Assembly (NCBI RefSeq): GCF_009730915.1
Contig: NC_052488.1
Location: 13,313,733-13,377,732, forward strand
Length of the DNA: 64,000 nt
Reading direction: 5' to 3'
From: Dioscorea cayenensis subsp. rotundata
Lineage: Eukaryota; Streptophyta; Magnoliopsida; Dioscoreales; Dioscoreaceae
Shown: piece by piece, positions 11,938 to 25,100 of the stretch
Numbering within the stretch: position 1 is the first letter of the stretch
Layout of the letters: each line of letters opens with the position of its first letter
Notes under the pieces: generated by a model
What the model saw: the letters and a program-made list of their open reading frames with translations, nothing else
Database searches by the model: none
Told to the model about the DNA's origin: nothing
Program-made: the position numbers and the translations under genes

Positions 11938-14040
11938 ATAGTAGAAAAGGAAAATATATTTTACCCTAAGCTAGAAATCAAAAGACATAACCCAAATAAC
12001 ATGCAATCAAAAATAGAGTTCCTCTAGTCCAATTGTGTTTTTTTTTTTACTAATTCAGAAATTGATTTTATGAGAAGACCAAATGCGGAAAATTTTACTT
12101 CTGTAATGACTAACCACCATTGCTCCTCCCGCACATAACAATGTGTCGCCAAGTATTACCTTTCCACTTATTTTTCTTGGGTGAACTTCTCTAATCTGAA
12201 ATTTTAATAAATAAATAAATGGAACCAAAATAATTTATTTATTTATTGTTTATATGAAATCTTGCTAAATACAAAATATAAGAAGATATTTAAAGAAAAA
12301 TGGATTAAAAAAAAATCTGTGGTTTCTTGGCTAAAAATCAGTTGTTTTTCTCTTCAGTTTAAATAAAACCCGATGATATTTTACATGAAACATAACACAA
12401 TATATATTTATAAATACATAGTTTGGTAATAAAATAAAATTAGAAAAAAAAAAAGATGAGAGATAAATATACTGTATTTTTATTTAAAAAGTGAGTCACA
12501 TTAGTAAAACATAATTTAAAACATTAAAAAAGAAAAACATGTGTCAGTGTCAATAGGTATTATATTGAGAATTTGAGGAGATAGTGGTTGTTATACCCTC
12601 AACCCATAATAATAAAAGGCAAATGCCACCAGGGTCATGTGTCAAGTATATACGTAAAAAAGTTATATGAATGTTAAAGTTAATTAACATAGAATATTTG
12701 AAACAATTTGGGTATACTTGAATTATATATATCATGCTTTATACATGCCATTAATTTTCTATATTAATTTTTTTTGTGAAATTTTTTGTTAAATTCATCA
12801 AGATCTGAGAATTAGATTTTCTTTCATTTTTTTATCAGAGGAATGTCTGTATGTTATGCTCATAATTGGTTTCTTGGGTGTCCTTCCGTAACTTCTCATG
12901 GTGGTATTAGGGTTTTGTTATGTTTCTTCTCTCTTGATTATTGTGTATACAAGTTTTCTTAGTCTTTGCATTTAGACAATCTACTGGGCTATAATCTAAA
13001 AGTCCAATTATACTGATGCTTGGTGTTAATCAACAGTTGGTGCACTTATATGGGATTTCACTAATTTCTACTCAATGATAACTATATTTGACCATCACAT
13101 TGTGGCATTATTATTACTACTCAATGATAACTATATTTGACCATCACATTGTGGCATTATTATTACAGGTTAGGCTTTCAATAATAAACCAAAATCACAT
13201 AATTGCTTTCATTCTTTATAGATTTTGTAATTAATTTATCTCTATACTTATGATTTTTCTTATATTCACATAGATATGTCACAACTAGTTGAAATAGCGA
13301 TGCACTTAAGATGGCAAGGTAAGATTAGGGAGGTTTTTACATTTATTGTCATAGAACACAGAACATTATCATTATTTGTTGAAAACTTGAAGGAAATGTT
13401 GGTTGTCTAAATTAACAGTAGTAGTTCTCTGTTATTTTATGGCTATCCCTTTATAGTCTCTAAATGAACAGTTCATGATTTCATTTTCTTCTTGGTTGTC
13501 TATATTTTTTCTAAATTGACTGTCCATTATTTCTTTTTTGGTTCAGCATCCTTTTTTCTTGAATTGATTGTTTACAGAGTCCTTTAGCGTGCACTGGAAC
13601 TCTTGAAAATTTTTGGATACTATTAATTCATCTTGACTTCAATATCAATATTGTTTCATTTTTATGTAAAATGAATTCCTTGATGAATGCTAAGGCCTAG
13701 TTTGTCCCTTGTTCCAAATTGAAGTTTTAGAGTTAGTTTTCTAAATTGAATGCCACGCACAATACAGTGACATTAGTGAAAGTATAGTAGTGCCACTAAA
13801 AATGTAGATACCATATTTTTTACTATTGCTTTTAGTAACCGAGTTACTCAGCCTCTCTTTTTCTATCTTTTCAGGTACTGGACTCTAAGGTTATTGTGCT
13901 TAAGTCTAGTGATGTTTAGCCAGTGCTAGGATGGATCCACTAGGGTTATTGCTTTTTCAAAATTTTTCTGAAAATACTCTTTTTTTAATATTATTGAATA
14001 ATATTAAGTTGTAAAATACTTTTGTAACTTTATTGGTTTA
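11861..14040. other. Non-coding AT-rich spacer
   Basis: No coding region recognised. It contains an (AAT)n run near 11908-11937 and the 49-bp tandem duplication listed separately. Confidence 0.5.
13068..13165. repeat. Perfect 49-bp tandem duplication
   Basis: A 49-bp unit starting CTACTCAATGATAACTATAT is present twice in direct succession (13068-13116 and 13117-13165) without a mismatch, so the duplication is recent compared with the surrounding decay. Confidence 0.95.
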
Positions 14041-14059
14041 TTTTTTATCTTCTCTGAAT

Positions 14060-14160
14060 CAGGTTCTGAGGCGTTGCAGACTTATGGGGTTCACGCCCTG
14101 TGGGTCTACGGCTGTTTGTCCATTCGCCGGGTCTGACCAGGCCAGGTTCGGGGCATGACA
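14060..14160 (-). mobile_element. LTR end, family B (fragment)
   Basis: Read on the minus strand it starts TGTCATGCCCCGAACC and continues with a phrase on CAAACAGCCGTAGACCCACA, GGGCGTGAACCCCATAAG and GCAACGCCTCAGAACCTGAT. The same succession opens the element at 56014, so these are two members of one family. Only the first ~100 bp is convincing here. Confidence 0.6.
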
Positions 14161-14779
14161 AAATATTACAAGAACTTAATTGTATCTAAAAATATTACCG
14201 TGAACTATAACGACCCAACTCGACCAAATATGAGGATTTAATTATACCTAAAACTATTGAAGGACTAAAAAGACAGAAAGTACACAATTACATGAACCTG
14301 TACATCAATTTAACTGATTTATACTATAACCCTTTAAAGAACAATGAACGGCTGAGATTTTTAAATACAAGTGGGTCTACCATTAAGTCTAATCCTACGT
14401 ATCATCCAAACAACACACACCACAGATAACAGCCACATGTAACATCTTCCTTCCATGTGCACAACATTGATAGGCCCCAACTAATACATCAATCTCCATT
14501 CAAATATCAACTAACTCGTCCACTCACTGAATCTTCAACAGAGAACGCCAGTAATTGCTCACCAGCAACACCCCATAGCATTAGTAACTCAGCATAGCAA
14601 CAACTCACATCAGCATCTCTTACAAACCTGCAAACCTCTTGATACAAAGTATATCATCACTGAACTTACTCGTCTTCACATATCAAACATGCGAGTTGTC
14701 TGTCTCTCTTACCTAATTTGCTGACTAAGTACCAACACCCAGATCTTTTGTGATTTATCATATTTTTGATGATGATGAT

Positions 14780-14917
14780 TGTTAGAGTAGTATTATACAT
14801 GTATTCATATATTATACTTATGTGTATATACATACTCGCATACTTTATTCATGTATATATATGGGTTGTTGCCCTAATGAAATTCATTCACTTTGTTCTT
14901 TCATATCTTGTCTATCA
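14780..14917 (+). repeat. 5' LTR of the copia element
   Basis: It starts TGTTAGAG and ends TCTATCA. It differs from the 3' LTR by two transitions in 138 bp (CGCATACTTTATT here against CGTATACTTCATT), so the insertion is fairly young. Confidence 0.95.
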
Positions 14918-14929
14918 TGGTATCAGATG
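14918..14929 (+). promoter_or_regulatory. Primer binding site (initiator Met tRNA type)
   Basis: TGGTATCAGATG directly abuts the 5' LTR. This is the usual plant copia primer site, complementary to the 3' end of initiator methionine tRNA. Confidence 0.9.
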
Positions 14930-15687
14930 CCGGCCGGCCTGCGCCGTGTATTTGTTAGCTCTCCGACGAGCTTTGTCTTGCTGGACTTTTGGTTCCTCCG
15001 GTCTTTGTTGGCTCTCCGATGAGCTTTGCCTCGTCAAAGCTTTGTTTCGTTCATCTCTGTTAGCTACCACACGAGCCTTGTATCATCACCGGCACCTTCT
15101 TCTGACGAGTGTTGTTCTGCTCTTAGACCTTTGTTCTCTGTTACATTCTGATCCTTGCTTTGATCTCCGACGAAGCGTTGTCCTTATCTTTTTCCTTTGC
15201 TTTGACATTCTGCCAAGATTTCCTACTTGTGTTCGTTGTAGCGCCACCTTGTGACTCGTCACCGACAAGCCTCTTCGTCGTGATCCACAGCCACCACCAA
15301 CCTTTCATCCGGCAAGTCAACATCCAAAACTATTTTCTTTCTTTGATTCCCCGACAGCCGTGCATCCATTCAGTAGCTCAAGTTCCAAGCATTTGTTTTA
15401 TTTTTTTTGTTTAGATTCTATTATTATCATTAACAGTATCTATTATATATATACATATAAAAAAAAAAACAGCTCAAGTCCCGGAGCTCATTTAAAAAGC
15501 TCAAGTCCCGGAGCTAATTGTCTTTTCCCTGCCTTTATCTATAATCTCTGCTTTTACTTAAAACAAACTCAAATCCCGGAGCTATTTGACATTTTCTTTT
15601 TGCTCTAATTCCCTGCCTTTATTCTAATACACAGTATCCCTTATCATTACTATTATTTATTCCCTGCTTTTGTTAAAAAAAAAAAAA

Positions 15688-18600
15688 ATGGCCACTTCTT
15701 CCTCTTCACATTTTCTGGCTCCAGTTGATGTTAAATTAAATGGTTCCAACTACAAAGAGTGGTTTACTACCGTTCGTATTGTTCTACTTGGCATGGATCT
15801 GCTTGGCCATGTCGACGGTACTTCTCCCCAACCCTCTACACCCGATGCCTCATGGACACTTGCTGATCATCGTACTATGACTATTATTTGTCAGTCTTGT
15901 GAAATTGATATTCGTATGGAAATTGGGCATCTTTCTACTGCTCATGCAATGTGGGAACACTTGAGTGGTATGTTTGAGCATTCCAGCTCTGCTCGTCAAT
16001 ATGCCATTCTTTAGGATCTCACTCACATCCAGCAACGTGAGCGTTCCATCAGGGAATATGTCAGTGAGTTGCGATCTCTGTGGCGTCAGCTTGATTCTTT
16101 GGGGAAGTCTATTTGCTTGAAATGCACATGTTGTACAACTCACATTCAGTCACGCCAAACACAGCGCACCTTCGAATTTTTGATGCGCCTTCGTCCTGAG
16201 TTTGAGGCTGTTCGCAGCCGACTGCTCAATCGAGATCCTCTTCCATCTTTTGATGATGTTATTCGCAGTGTTATTGCTGAGGAATTCCGTCTCAGCACAT
16301 TATCTCCACGACTTGCCTCTACTGACACAGTTCTTGTTGTGACCACTCCACGCTCCTCTCGGGTACCCTCTGGTCTTTCTGGGCAACCACCTCCTGCTTC
16401 ATCCACAGCCTCACGATCTTTAGTTATCTGTCATTACTGTAAGCGTCCTGGTCATATGAAGAGTCAATGTCTCAAGCTTCTGCACCGACAGCAGCAACAG
16501 TCATCACAGTCTCATCCTTCGTCTCGATCTTCTGCTTCCTCCCCTCAAGCTGCCTCAGTTTCAGCTTCCGTTTCTCCTTCTGATGATATTATCTCTCAAG
16601 TTGCTCAGCTTACTAAACAGATTCATGCTATGCAGCGCGCTCTACCCTCCAGCGCTTCCTCTGCTATGTCTGTTGCATCTGGTATGTCTTCCTCATCTTG
16701 GATTTTAGATTCTGGTGCTACTCATCATATGACTACTGATATCTCTAGCCTAGTCTCCATTTCCAAGCCTCACACCCTTTCCAGTGTTCGTACTGCTGAT
16801 GGGAGCCTTCATCCTGTCACGCAGTATGGTCGTCTTCTGACTACCTCTTTTGACATTCCTGACGTTCATCATGTCCCTGGCCTAACTCTCAACCTCCTTT
16901 CTGTTAGCCGGCTCACTGATCATGGTCTTACTGTTACCTTTTCTTCTTCCACTTGTTATGTGCAGGACCATCTTACAGGCCAGAGGATTGGGATCGGGCG
17001 TAGAGTTGGTGGCCTTAATCACTTAGATTATCTTCGTCTTCCTGCTCTTCCATCTTCTGCTGTTGCCGCTTCTGTGTGTTCTCTTGATCGTTGGCATAGT
17101 CGCCTCGGTCACTTGTCTAGTTCTCGCCTGAAACTCTTATCAAGTTCAGGTAGTCTTGGTTTTGTTTCTTTTCCTTCTTCTCATCCTTGTCTGGGTTGTA
17201 AACTTGCTAAACAAACAGCTCTTCATTTTTCTTCCCGAGAATATATATCCGAATCTACTTTTGATCTTGTTCACTCTGATGTTTGGGGTCCTGCCCCTCT
17301 CTCATCTCTTGGAGGATTCCTCTATTACATATCTTTCATTGATGACTACTCGCGCTATACTTGTCTTTATTTAATGCATTCTCGATCTGAAGTTTATGCC
17401 ATTTACTCTCAATTTGCGCAAATGGTATATACTCAGTTTGGTAAACGTATTAAGATCTTTCGCTCTGATGGGGAACGTGAGTTTATCTCTACATCTTTCT
17501 GAACAATACTCTCCACTCATGGCACTATTCCTCAACAATCTTGTCCATACACACCTGCTCAGAATGGGGTCGCTCAGCGTAAACATCGTCATATCCTGGA
17601 CACTGCATGTGCACTCCTTTTTGCCTCGTCTGTTCCTCAATCCTTCTGGGCTGAGGCCATTCTAACCTCTGTCTATCTCATTAATCGCACTCCTTCGTCC
17701 CCTCTCTCTGGCATCACGCCATATGAATGTCTTTACTCACTTTCTCCCTCTTATGGCCATCTTCGCACTTTTGGTTGTACTTGTTTCATTCTTTTGCCTT
17801 CCATCGAGCGGAACAACTCTCTCCACGTTCTACAATGTGCATTTTTCTCGGGTACAGTTCTGAACATAAGGGCTATCGCTGCTATGATCCTCATTCTCAT
17901 CGTCTTCGTATTTCCCGTCATGTCACCTTTCTTGAAGATACCCCTTACTTTTCTTCCTCCTCCCCGAATCTTTCTTTTCTTCAGTCTCCTTCTAGTGCAT
18001 CCACTTCTCTCCCATCTATAGTTCTTCCGAGTTCCACTAATACTTCCAATCCTGTGTTTGTTCCTGCTGTCTCCACAAACACTTCCTCTGTTCTTCCTTC
18101 CTCTAGGTGCATTGATGAATCTAGTGATTCACCTTCTCTCACCTCCGATCCACACTCTCCTGAAGATGTTCCTGTTATCTCCCATCGTTACCCAGACCGT
18201 CTTCGACGTCCTCCTGCTAGGTACGCACTCTCTCTTTCCTCTACCTACTCTCCTGATTTCCAGGCCTTTCTTGTTACCATTCACTCGCATTCCGAGCCAC
18301 AGTCTTATCGTGAGGCAATGAAACATCCCCATTGGCAACAGGCTATGACAGAGGAACTTGATGCTCTTCAGTGCATGCATACATGGGATCTTGTTCCGCT
18401 TCCATCTGGTGTAACTCCTATCAGCTGTCGGTGGGTTTATCGTGTCAAGACAAGAGCTGATGGTAGTATTGAACGTCACAAAGCACGACTTGTTGCTCGT
18501 GGCTTTACTCAGGAATATGGCATTGATTATGAGGAGACATTTTCTCCTGTGGCCAAGTTGATTAATGTTCGACTTCTTTTTGCTATTGCTGCTGCTCGTC

Positions 18601-19778
18601 ACTGGCCACTTCATCAGTTAGATGTGACTAATGCCTTCTTACATGGGGATCTCTCTGAGGATGTTTATATGATTCCACCTCCTGGTTTCTCTCATCCTTC
18701 TTAGCATGTCTGTCATCTTCGTCGTGCTATTTATGGACTCAAACAGGCTCCTCGTGCTTGGTTTGAGCGTTTTCGTAATGTGGTTCTTGGTCTTGGTTTT
18801 ACAGAGAGCTCTCATGATTATGCTCTTTTTACTCGATAGACTTCTTGAGGTATCACTATTCTTCTTCTTTATGTTGACGACATGGTTATTACTGGTGATG
18901 ATGTTGATACTATTCTTTCTTTGAAACAACGGTTACATACCGAGTTTCAAATAAAAGATCTAGTACCTCTTCGCTATTTTCTAGGTCTTGAGGTTGCTTA
19001 TTCTCGTCGAGGTTACTTGGTGTCCCAACAGAAGTCCATCTCTGACATTTTTCAATGAGCTGATATCACTGATCTCCGTACTGCTTCTACTCCTATTGAG
19101 CTACATCATCGACTCTCCTCGTCTGATGGTGAGCTTCTGCCAGATCCCACTCGCTATCGTGCACTTGTTGGTGCTCTTGTCTACTTGACTATTACTCGGC
19201 CTGATATTGCATATGTTGTTCGTGTTCTTAGTCAGTTTGTGAGTACTCCTCGCTCTACTCATTATGCTGCTCTTTTACGAGTTCTTCGTTATCTTCGTGG
19301 CACTATATCCCGCTCCTTACTTTTCTCTGCCACATCCTCTTTTGAGCTGCGTGCATATTGTGATGCTGATTGGGCAGGTGATGCCTATGATCGACGCTCT
19401 ACTACTGGTTTCTGCATTTTTCTTGGAGATTCTCTTATCTCTTGGAAAAGCAAGAAACAATCTACTGTTGCTCTTTCTACTGCTGAGGCTGAGTACGGTG
19501 CTATGTCCTCTACTTCTAAAGAAGTTCTCTGGTTGCGTCAGATTTTGATGGACTTTGGTGTCTCTATCTTTGCCCCCACTCCTATATACTGTGATAACCA
19601 GAGTGCCATCAAAATTGCTGCCAATCCTGTATTCCATGAGCGTAAGAAGCATCTTGAAGTCGCTCTTCACTTTGTTCGTCATCATTACCTTGCTGGCAGT
19701 ATTCTTCTTCCTTATGTCCTATCCACACAGCAGATTGTTGATCTTTTCACTAAGGCTCATACTGTATCTCGGTTTTAG
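15688..19778 (+). pseudogene. Copia gag-pol polyprotein, broken
   Basis: Begins at an ATG at 15688 after a 770-nt leader. In order: Gag with a UBN2-type domain; CCHC knuckle CHYCKRPGHMKSQC near 16430; aspartic protease DSGATHHM near 16710; integrase zinc-binding HSRLGHLSSSRL near 17095 and catalytic FRSDGEREF near 17460; RT with the KARLVARGFTQ block near 18480 and the catalytic YVDD near 18873; RNase H YCDADWAG near 19360, with the downstream block CDNQSAI. Breaks: stops at 16012, 17500, 18702, 18837, 18846 and 19056, and a frameshift near 17800-17835. It cannot make a functional polyprotein as it stands. Confidence 0.92.
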
Positions 19779-19815
19779 CTTCTTGTTAACAAACTCTCGG
19801 TTCATGACCCACCGT

Positions 19816-19830
19816 GAGTTTGAGGGGGCG
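19816..19830 (+). promoter_or_regulatory. Polypurine tract of the copia element
   Basis: GAGTTTGAGGGGGCG lies immediately before the 3' LTR and is the expected plus-strand priming site. Confidence 0.8.
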
Positions 19831-19968
19831 TGTTAGAGTAGTATTATACATGTATTCATATATTATACTTATGTGTATATACATACTCGTATACTTCATT
19901 CATGTATATATATGGGTTGTTGCCCTAATGAAATTCATTCACTTTGTTCTTTCATATCTTGTCTATCA
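19831..19968 (+). repeat. 3' LTR of the copia element
   Basis: 138 bp, colinear with the 5' LTR and followed by the target duplication ATGAT. Confidence 0.95.
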
Positions 19969-19973
19969 ATGAT

Positions 19974-20500
19974 AAACAGACGCAATGATCCCCTCAGCAT
20001 GATAGTCTTGCAACCCTTTTCAATGGGGATGCTTTTGCTATCGAAAGCCTCACTAAATAAAGGCATGTGTCTTCTTCATGCTGATTTCCTATAGAAACAT
20101 AGTCGCTATTATATTCCTCATTCCCTTTGCAGTGTAGTTTGAAAGGTAAAAATTCGCATGTATTCATTCATACATTACTTTTCTTCTCTTTCTTCTTGAA
20201 AAATTATACATTCTCACCATTAAATTTATTTATTTTTATTTATTTTATATTTTCAGAGACTTCAGAAGCAAGCTCAGTCGGAATGCAATACTATGGATTT
20301 TCATCAACGTTAGTTTTACTTATTTTTGCTGTCATGGTTTTTAGCTTTATTTCTTGTTTTTCATGGTTTCAAATCTGTTAGGGTTTTGTATTTAATTTTT
20401 TTTTTAAATTTAAATAAGTTCAAATGAGAATTTGGTGAAGAGCACACATCAATTAGTACTTAATTTTCAATTGTTATATGAAATTACTAAGTATACTATG
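19974..20500. other. Spacer after the copia element
   Basis: AT-rich with no recognised gene. It continues the pre-insertion sequence that ends at 14779. Confidence 0.4.
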
Positions 20501-20504
20501 TAAT

Positions 20505-21399
20505 TACTGACCTTTTCTTCTTCAGCAATTATGTTTGCTTCCTTCTCTGGTTGTTTATTTCTTACCCAGCAATCAGCTTTCATATGGCCAAACTTTTTGC
20601 AGTGAAAACACAGAATGTAACTCTTATTTTCAAAGCATCATCCTCGCCCACCTCTATCTTTTCCTCTCCATTGATTGAACTATCTTCCAGGGCCTCTTCC
20701 ATCACCCCAGGGGTTTTTAGAGCCACCACCCTTGCTGAAGGTTGTGCTTGTAGATTCACCCTTCACATGTAGGGCCTTCTCACCATTCTTCACTAGAGCT
20801 TGATTTACCCTTACCTCATGAGCTTGTAATGAACTACTGGGCTCATCAAGTGTGAGCTTAGAAATCTCTTTGGACTCTTCAATTGTAACAACAACGAAAT
20901 CAAACTTTGGAGCCAAACTCCTTAGTATCTTAGATACCACCTTCGCTTCTCTGAGCTTGTGACTGAGTCCCCAGATTTGGTTCAGAGTGGTGATGACCCT
21001 AGAATAGTAGTCTTGAATGCCTTTGTTGTCTTCCATTTGTAACATCCCGAAACCTTGCTTGAGAGCTTGTGACCTCATGGATAAGGCCTTGGATGTGCCT
21101 TGACATTCTTTCCTTAAAAGGTCCCAAGCCTCATGAGCAGACTTCACCTCTACAAACCGGTCCAAGATTGGACCATCCACCGCTTGCTAGATCAGACAAA
21201 GAGCCTTGGAGTTGCACTTCTTGTTCTCTCATTCCTGTGCTTCATCCTTAGACTCGGCCACACCCTTCTCCACAAGATCTAATAGCACCAGAGATGTAAA
21301 CACTGTCTTCATCTGAAGACTTCACTTGCCATACTCTTACCCTGTGAATATAGGGACTAATGCCTGCGAGAGGGTCACTGGAGTGCTGTTGGCAGTCAT
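20505..21399 (-). pseudogene. Copia gag fragment (UBN2 domain plus CCHC knuckle)
   Basis: The likely start is the ATG at 21397-21399 (MTANSTPVTLSQ, the common opening of this Gag class). It is followed by stop-containing sequence up to about 21190, then a 166-residue open stretch with the UBN2 pattern (AWDLLRKECQGTSKALSMR) and a zinc knuckle CFHCKKFGHMKADC near 20565-20610. The family uses this protein as its nucleocapsid. A TAATATCAAAGC phrase just upstream of the start resembles a decayed primer site, so the lost 5' LTR would lie near 21420-22070. No protease, integrase or RT follows. Confidence 0.75.
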
Positions 21400-21419
21400 T
21401 CCAAGCTTTGATATTAGAA

Positions 21420-22187
21420 TGTTAGCGTGAAACTTAGGTGAAATAAGGATTAGTCAAAGGTGTTCGATGAAATGCCAGCAAAGTCTGACTATTCAACTAG
21501 TGAATAGTTATTGGTTCTCAGTTCTTTAGTTTACGGAAAGTAAGTCAAGGATATGGAAAACTAACCAATGAGAATACTACTCATCCACTAATATATATAT
21601 ATTCAAAAGCAAACAAAGATAATAACCACAAAACAAAGCACCCATTGGCCAGACACCATACTGTGTTCCTATTGGCCATACTCCAACCTTAAACCCTTGC
21701 CTATTAGTTGGGCACATACACTTAGAGATATGGAGAGCATTTAAAGCTCTCTCTCAACTACTATAAAACCATAACCACATACACTAACATACTTAGTACA
21801 CTGAGCAAGCCATCCTCCATGCTTGTACATGACTGGTCCTATGCAACCACGCCCAGCCCCACACCGCACACCATCGCCAGCTGCTACCTCCAGTGATGCC
21901 TCACGATCATACTTCAAATCACTACTCAACTCCCATTTGGGGAACAAGAATAGTGCATGGATAACATTTGTTCCTAACATCACAATGTAATGTTGAAATC
22001 CAAGTATAATTGCTTCATCTATGGTTTTTAATACTATTAATGAATCAATTAACTCAATATACATCATCAAAATCAGAAAGAAAAGGACATTACCTTTAGA
22101 TTCATGACTACAAATAGTAAATTATATTTAGAAAGTTTTCAAGAATCAACAAATCTTACATTTAAAAATGGGTCAAATCCTCAAATT
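21420..22187. other. Spacer, possible remnant of an LTR
   Basis: Contains a TA run near 21590. The stretch 22043-22187 is related to 26153-26265 on the other side of the LINE. No host gene recognised. Confidence 0.35.
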
Positions 22188-25100
22188 AAATTGCTTCAGT
22201 GAAGTTTGCAGCTTGACAAATAGACCCCTTATAGGGATTTGACAGCAAGATCCCCTATCTTTTTTATGAAAATTCTAAGTTGGAACGTTAAGGGTCTTGG
22301 CAGACCTGAAAAACGCCACTTAGTTAAAGATGCCATAATTTCTTCCCAGGTAGATATAGTATGCTTACAAGAATCCAAACTTTAAGATCTTCACATCTCA
22401 ATTTGGAGATTGATAGGGGGCCCACGCCTTGATACCTATGACTTTTTACCAGCTTTAGGTTCAGCTAGGAGTCTCATTATGGCATGGGACCATTCTCAAG
22501 TTAATGGTACCTTAATTTTCAAAGGAACTTTCTCTATTACAATAAGATTCATAAATAGAGATAATAACTCAAATTGGGCATGTACCAGTGTTTATGTCCC
22601 TAATGAGCGAACCCTCAGAAGTGATTTCTGGAATGAAGTTCGATTAGTAAAAAACCTCCTTTCTATACCCTGGGCGATCTACGAAGATTTTAATACAACA
22701 TTTAACCTAGAAGATAAAAATAAAGGCTACTCAAAATATCTTAGATCCTCCTTTACATGGTCACCACTTCACTAGGACAAATAGGCAAACTGACCCAATT
22801 TGGATTCATTTAGACTGATTTCTTTACTCCTATAATTAGTCTTCTTTAAATCCCAGAATTTACCAATACGGTCTTCCTAGATTTGGATCAGACCACTCTC
22901 TGATCTGTTTGGTATTTGGGGCTTACTACCTAAGCCCTGAATCTTTAGATTAGAAAAATCTTGGTACACCAATACTCTTTTAGAAAATCTAATCCAGGAA
23001 TGGTGGTCTGAACCAAACCTCGAAGGCTGTGGAGCATTTATAATCTCCAAAAAAATAGCAAATGTGAAAGCTAAACTTCACAGCTAGGCTAAGGAGACCT
23101 TTGGAGCTACTAATCTTCACAAAAAAGTTTACCTGTAGAATCAAGCTCCTTAGATTCCACAAGTGAAATCAGACCATTTTCAGAAGCCAAAGCCGATCGC
23201 ATATCCCAAATTTGCCTTGAACTTCACTCTATTCTAAAACAAGAAGAAATTTACTGGAAACAAAGATCTAGAATCACCTCAAAGAAGGTGATTCAAATAC
23301 AAAGTTTTTCACTTAATGGTAATGGAAGAAGAAACAAAAGTGATATAACCCGTATTCGACATAACGGACATTGGGTCAAGGGAGTACAAGAAATTGGCAA
23401 AATATTTTCTTATTACTTCCAATTTCAGTTTGGAACATCCATGACTCAAAGATTTCTCATGGATTGGCAGAACTTATTTATTCACAAGGCTCGAGTTGAT
23501 CTTTCTTCTCTTGAACTACCATTCACTACAGAGGAGATAAAACAATCTGTTTTTGATTTAAACGCAGATAAGGCTCCCGGATAGGATGGCTTCCCATCTT
23601 TCAAAAACACTGGAGCCTACTTCAAGAATCACTCGTGAAATTTTGTCAAGATTTTTACAAAGGATCAATTAATCTTGAATGCTTAAATTGGGTTAATATT
23701 GTGCTCATAGCTAAGAAAAACACGCCGACAGAAGATTCGGACTTATGACCAATCAGCCTAATCAATTCTACCTATAAAATCATTTCCAAAATCCTTGCTA
23801 GTAGGCTAAGTCAAGTCATCAACATTTTAGTTAATGAATCTCAATCAAGCTTTATCAAGGGAAGATGTATTGCCGATAATATCATTGCAGCTCAATAAGT
23901 AATTTTTAATCTTCAAAAATGAAAACTACTTGGATACTTCTTCAAAGTAGACTTTGCAAAAACATTTGATACTTTAAACTGGAATTTTCTACTCGAGATC
24001 TTAGCCGCTAGGGGCTTTGGCCCGCGGTGGATAACCTGGATTCATACTATTCTCAAAACTGCTAAATCTTAGATTATCATCAATGGAACATCCCAGGGTT
24101 ATATAAGCTGCAAAAGAGGCCTAAGGCAAGGTGATCCACTTTCCCCTCTCCTATTTGCTTTAGCAGCAGATGCTCTAAGCACAATGTTCAACCACGCTCT
24201 TAAATCCAAAGTTCTGATAGGTGTCCAACTGGATCAATCTAAAAGCATCTATCATCAACAATTTGCAGATGATCTAATCATCTTATGAGTAGGAGGACAA
24301 GAAGATTTTCATATAATCAAACTAATTCTCTATCTTTTTGAAGGGTTTTCTAGTCTTTCAATCAACTACTCCAAAAGCTACCTTTAGTCAACAAATTATG
24401 GATTCCAACCAAATTTTGCCTCTGTAGCGACTCTAAATTGTGTCAAAAATTGCCTTCCTATTACTTACTTGGGAGTACCTCTATCTGGAAGATAACCAAG
24501 ATATCAAGATTGGTCAAAACTCATTGAAATGGTATAATCTAGACTCACTCCTTGGAAAGTAATTTACCTCTCCTTAGGAGGTCGTCTAACTCTTATCAAC
24601 TCAGTTTAATACACAATTCCAGTTTATTGGATGTCGATGTTTAAACTATCAGCATGGGTATCTAATGAAATAGATAAAATTAGAAGAGACTTTCTTTATA
24701 AAGGACTGGAATTGGGATCCAAAGATGTCAGATTAGCTGCTTGGAAAAGGATCTACCATCCTCACCCCATGGGAGGTTGGGGAATTCTCAATCTTTAGTA
24801 ATTAAACACAGCCTTACTAGGGAAATGGTGGGGAAATGGTGGTGGAAGATTTCCACCAACCTAAATAGTTATTGGGCCAAAATAATCAATGCCAACTATT
24901 CCACTAGAAAACCACATAGAGTCTGGTTTCAAACCCCACCCAGAAATAAATCTTTATTTTGGGCAGGAATCAACGCCACTCTACTACCTTTTCGATCATG
25001 CATCTCCAGATTTGTTAGAAGTGGCAACAACACTTTCTTTTGGTATGATAGATGGCATAATGGGCGATCACTTAAAGACCTGTGGCTAACCCTTTTCAAT

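Larger units (their letters stand above)
14775..19973 (+). mobile_element. Full-length Ty1/copia LTR retrotransposon
   Basis: Complete structure of 5,189 bp (14780-19968) flanked by the duplication ATGAT (14775-14779, 19969-19973). It has two 138-bp LTRs, a primer site TGGTATCAGA directly after the 5' LTR, and a purine tract directly before the 3' LTR. The Gag, protease, integrase, RT, RNase H order is that of Ty1/copia. The short LTR is compatible with the Ale/Retrofit lineage, which I have not tested. Confidence 0.95.

Noticed and set aside
14766..15414. Several overlapping frames of 60-160 codons in the copia leader
   Set aside because: They overlap the LTR, primer site and untranslated leader and have no family pattern; the Gag start at 15688 is clear.
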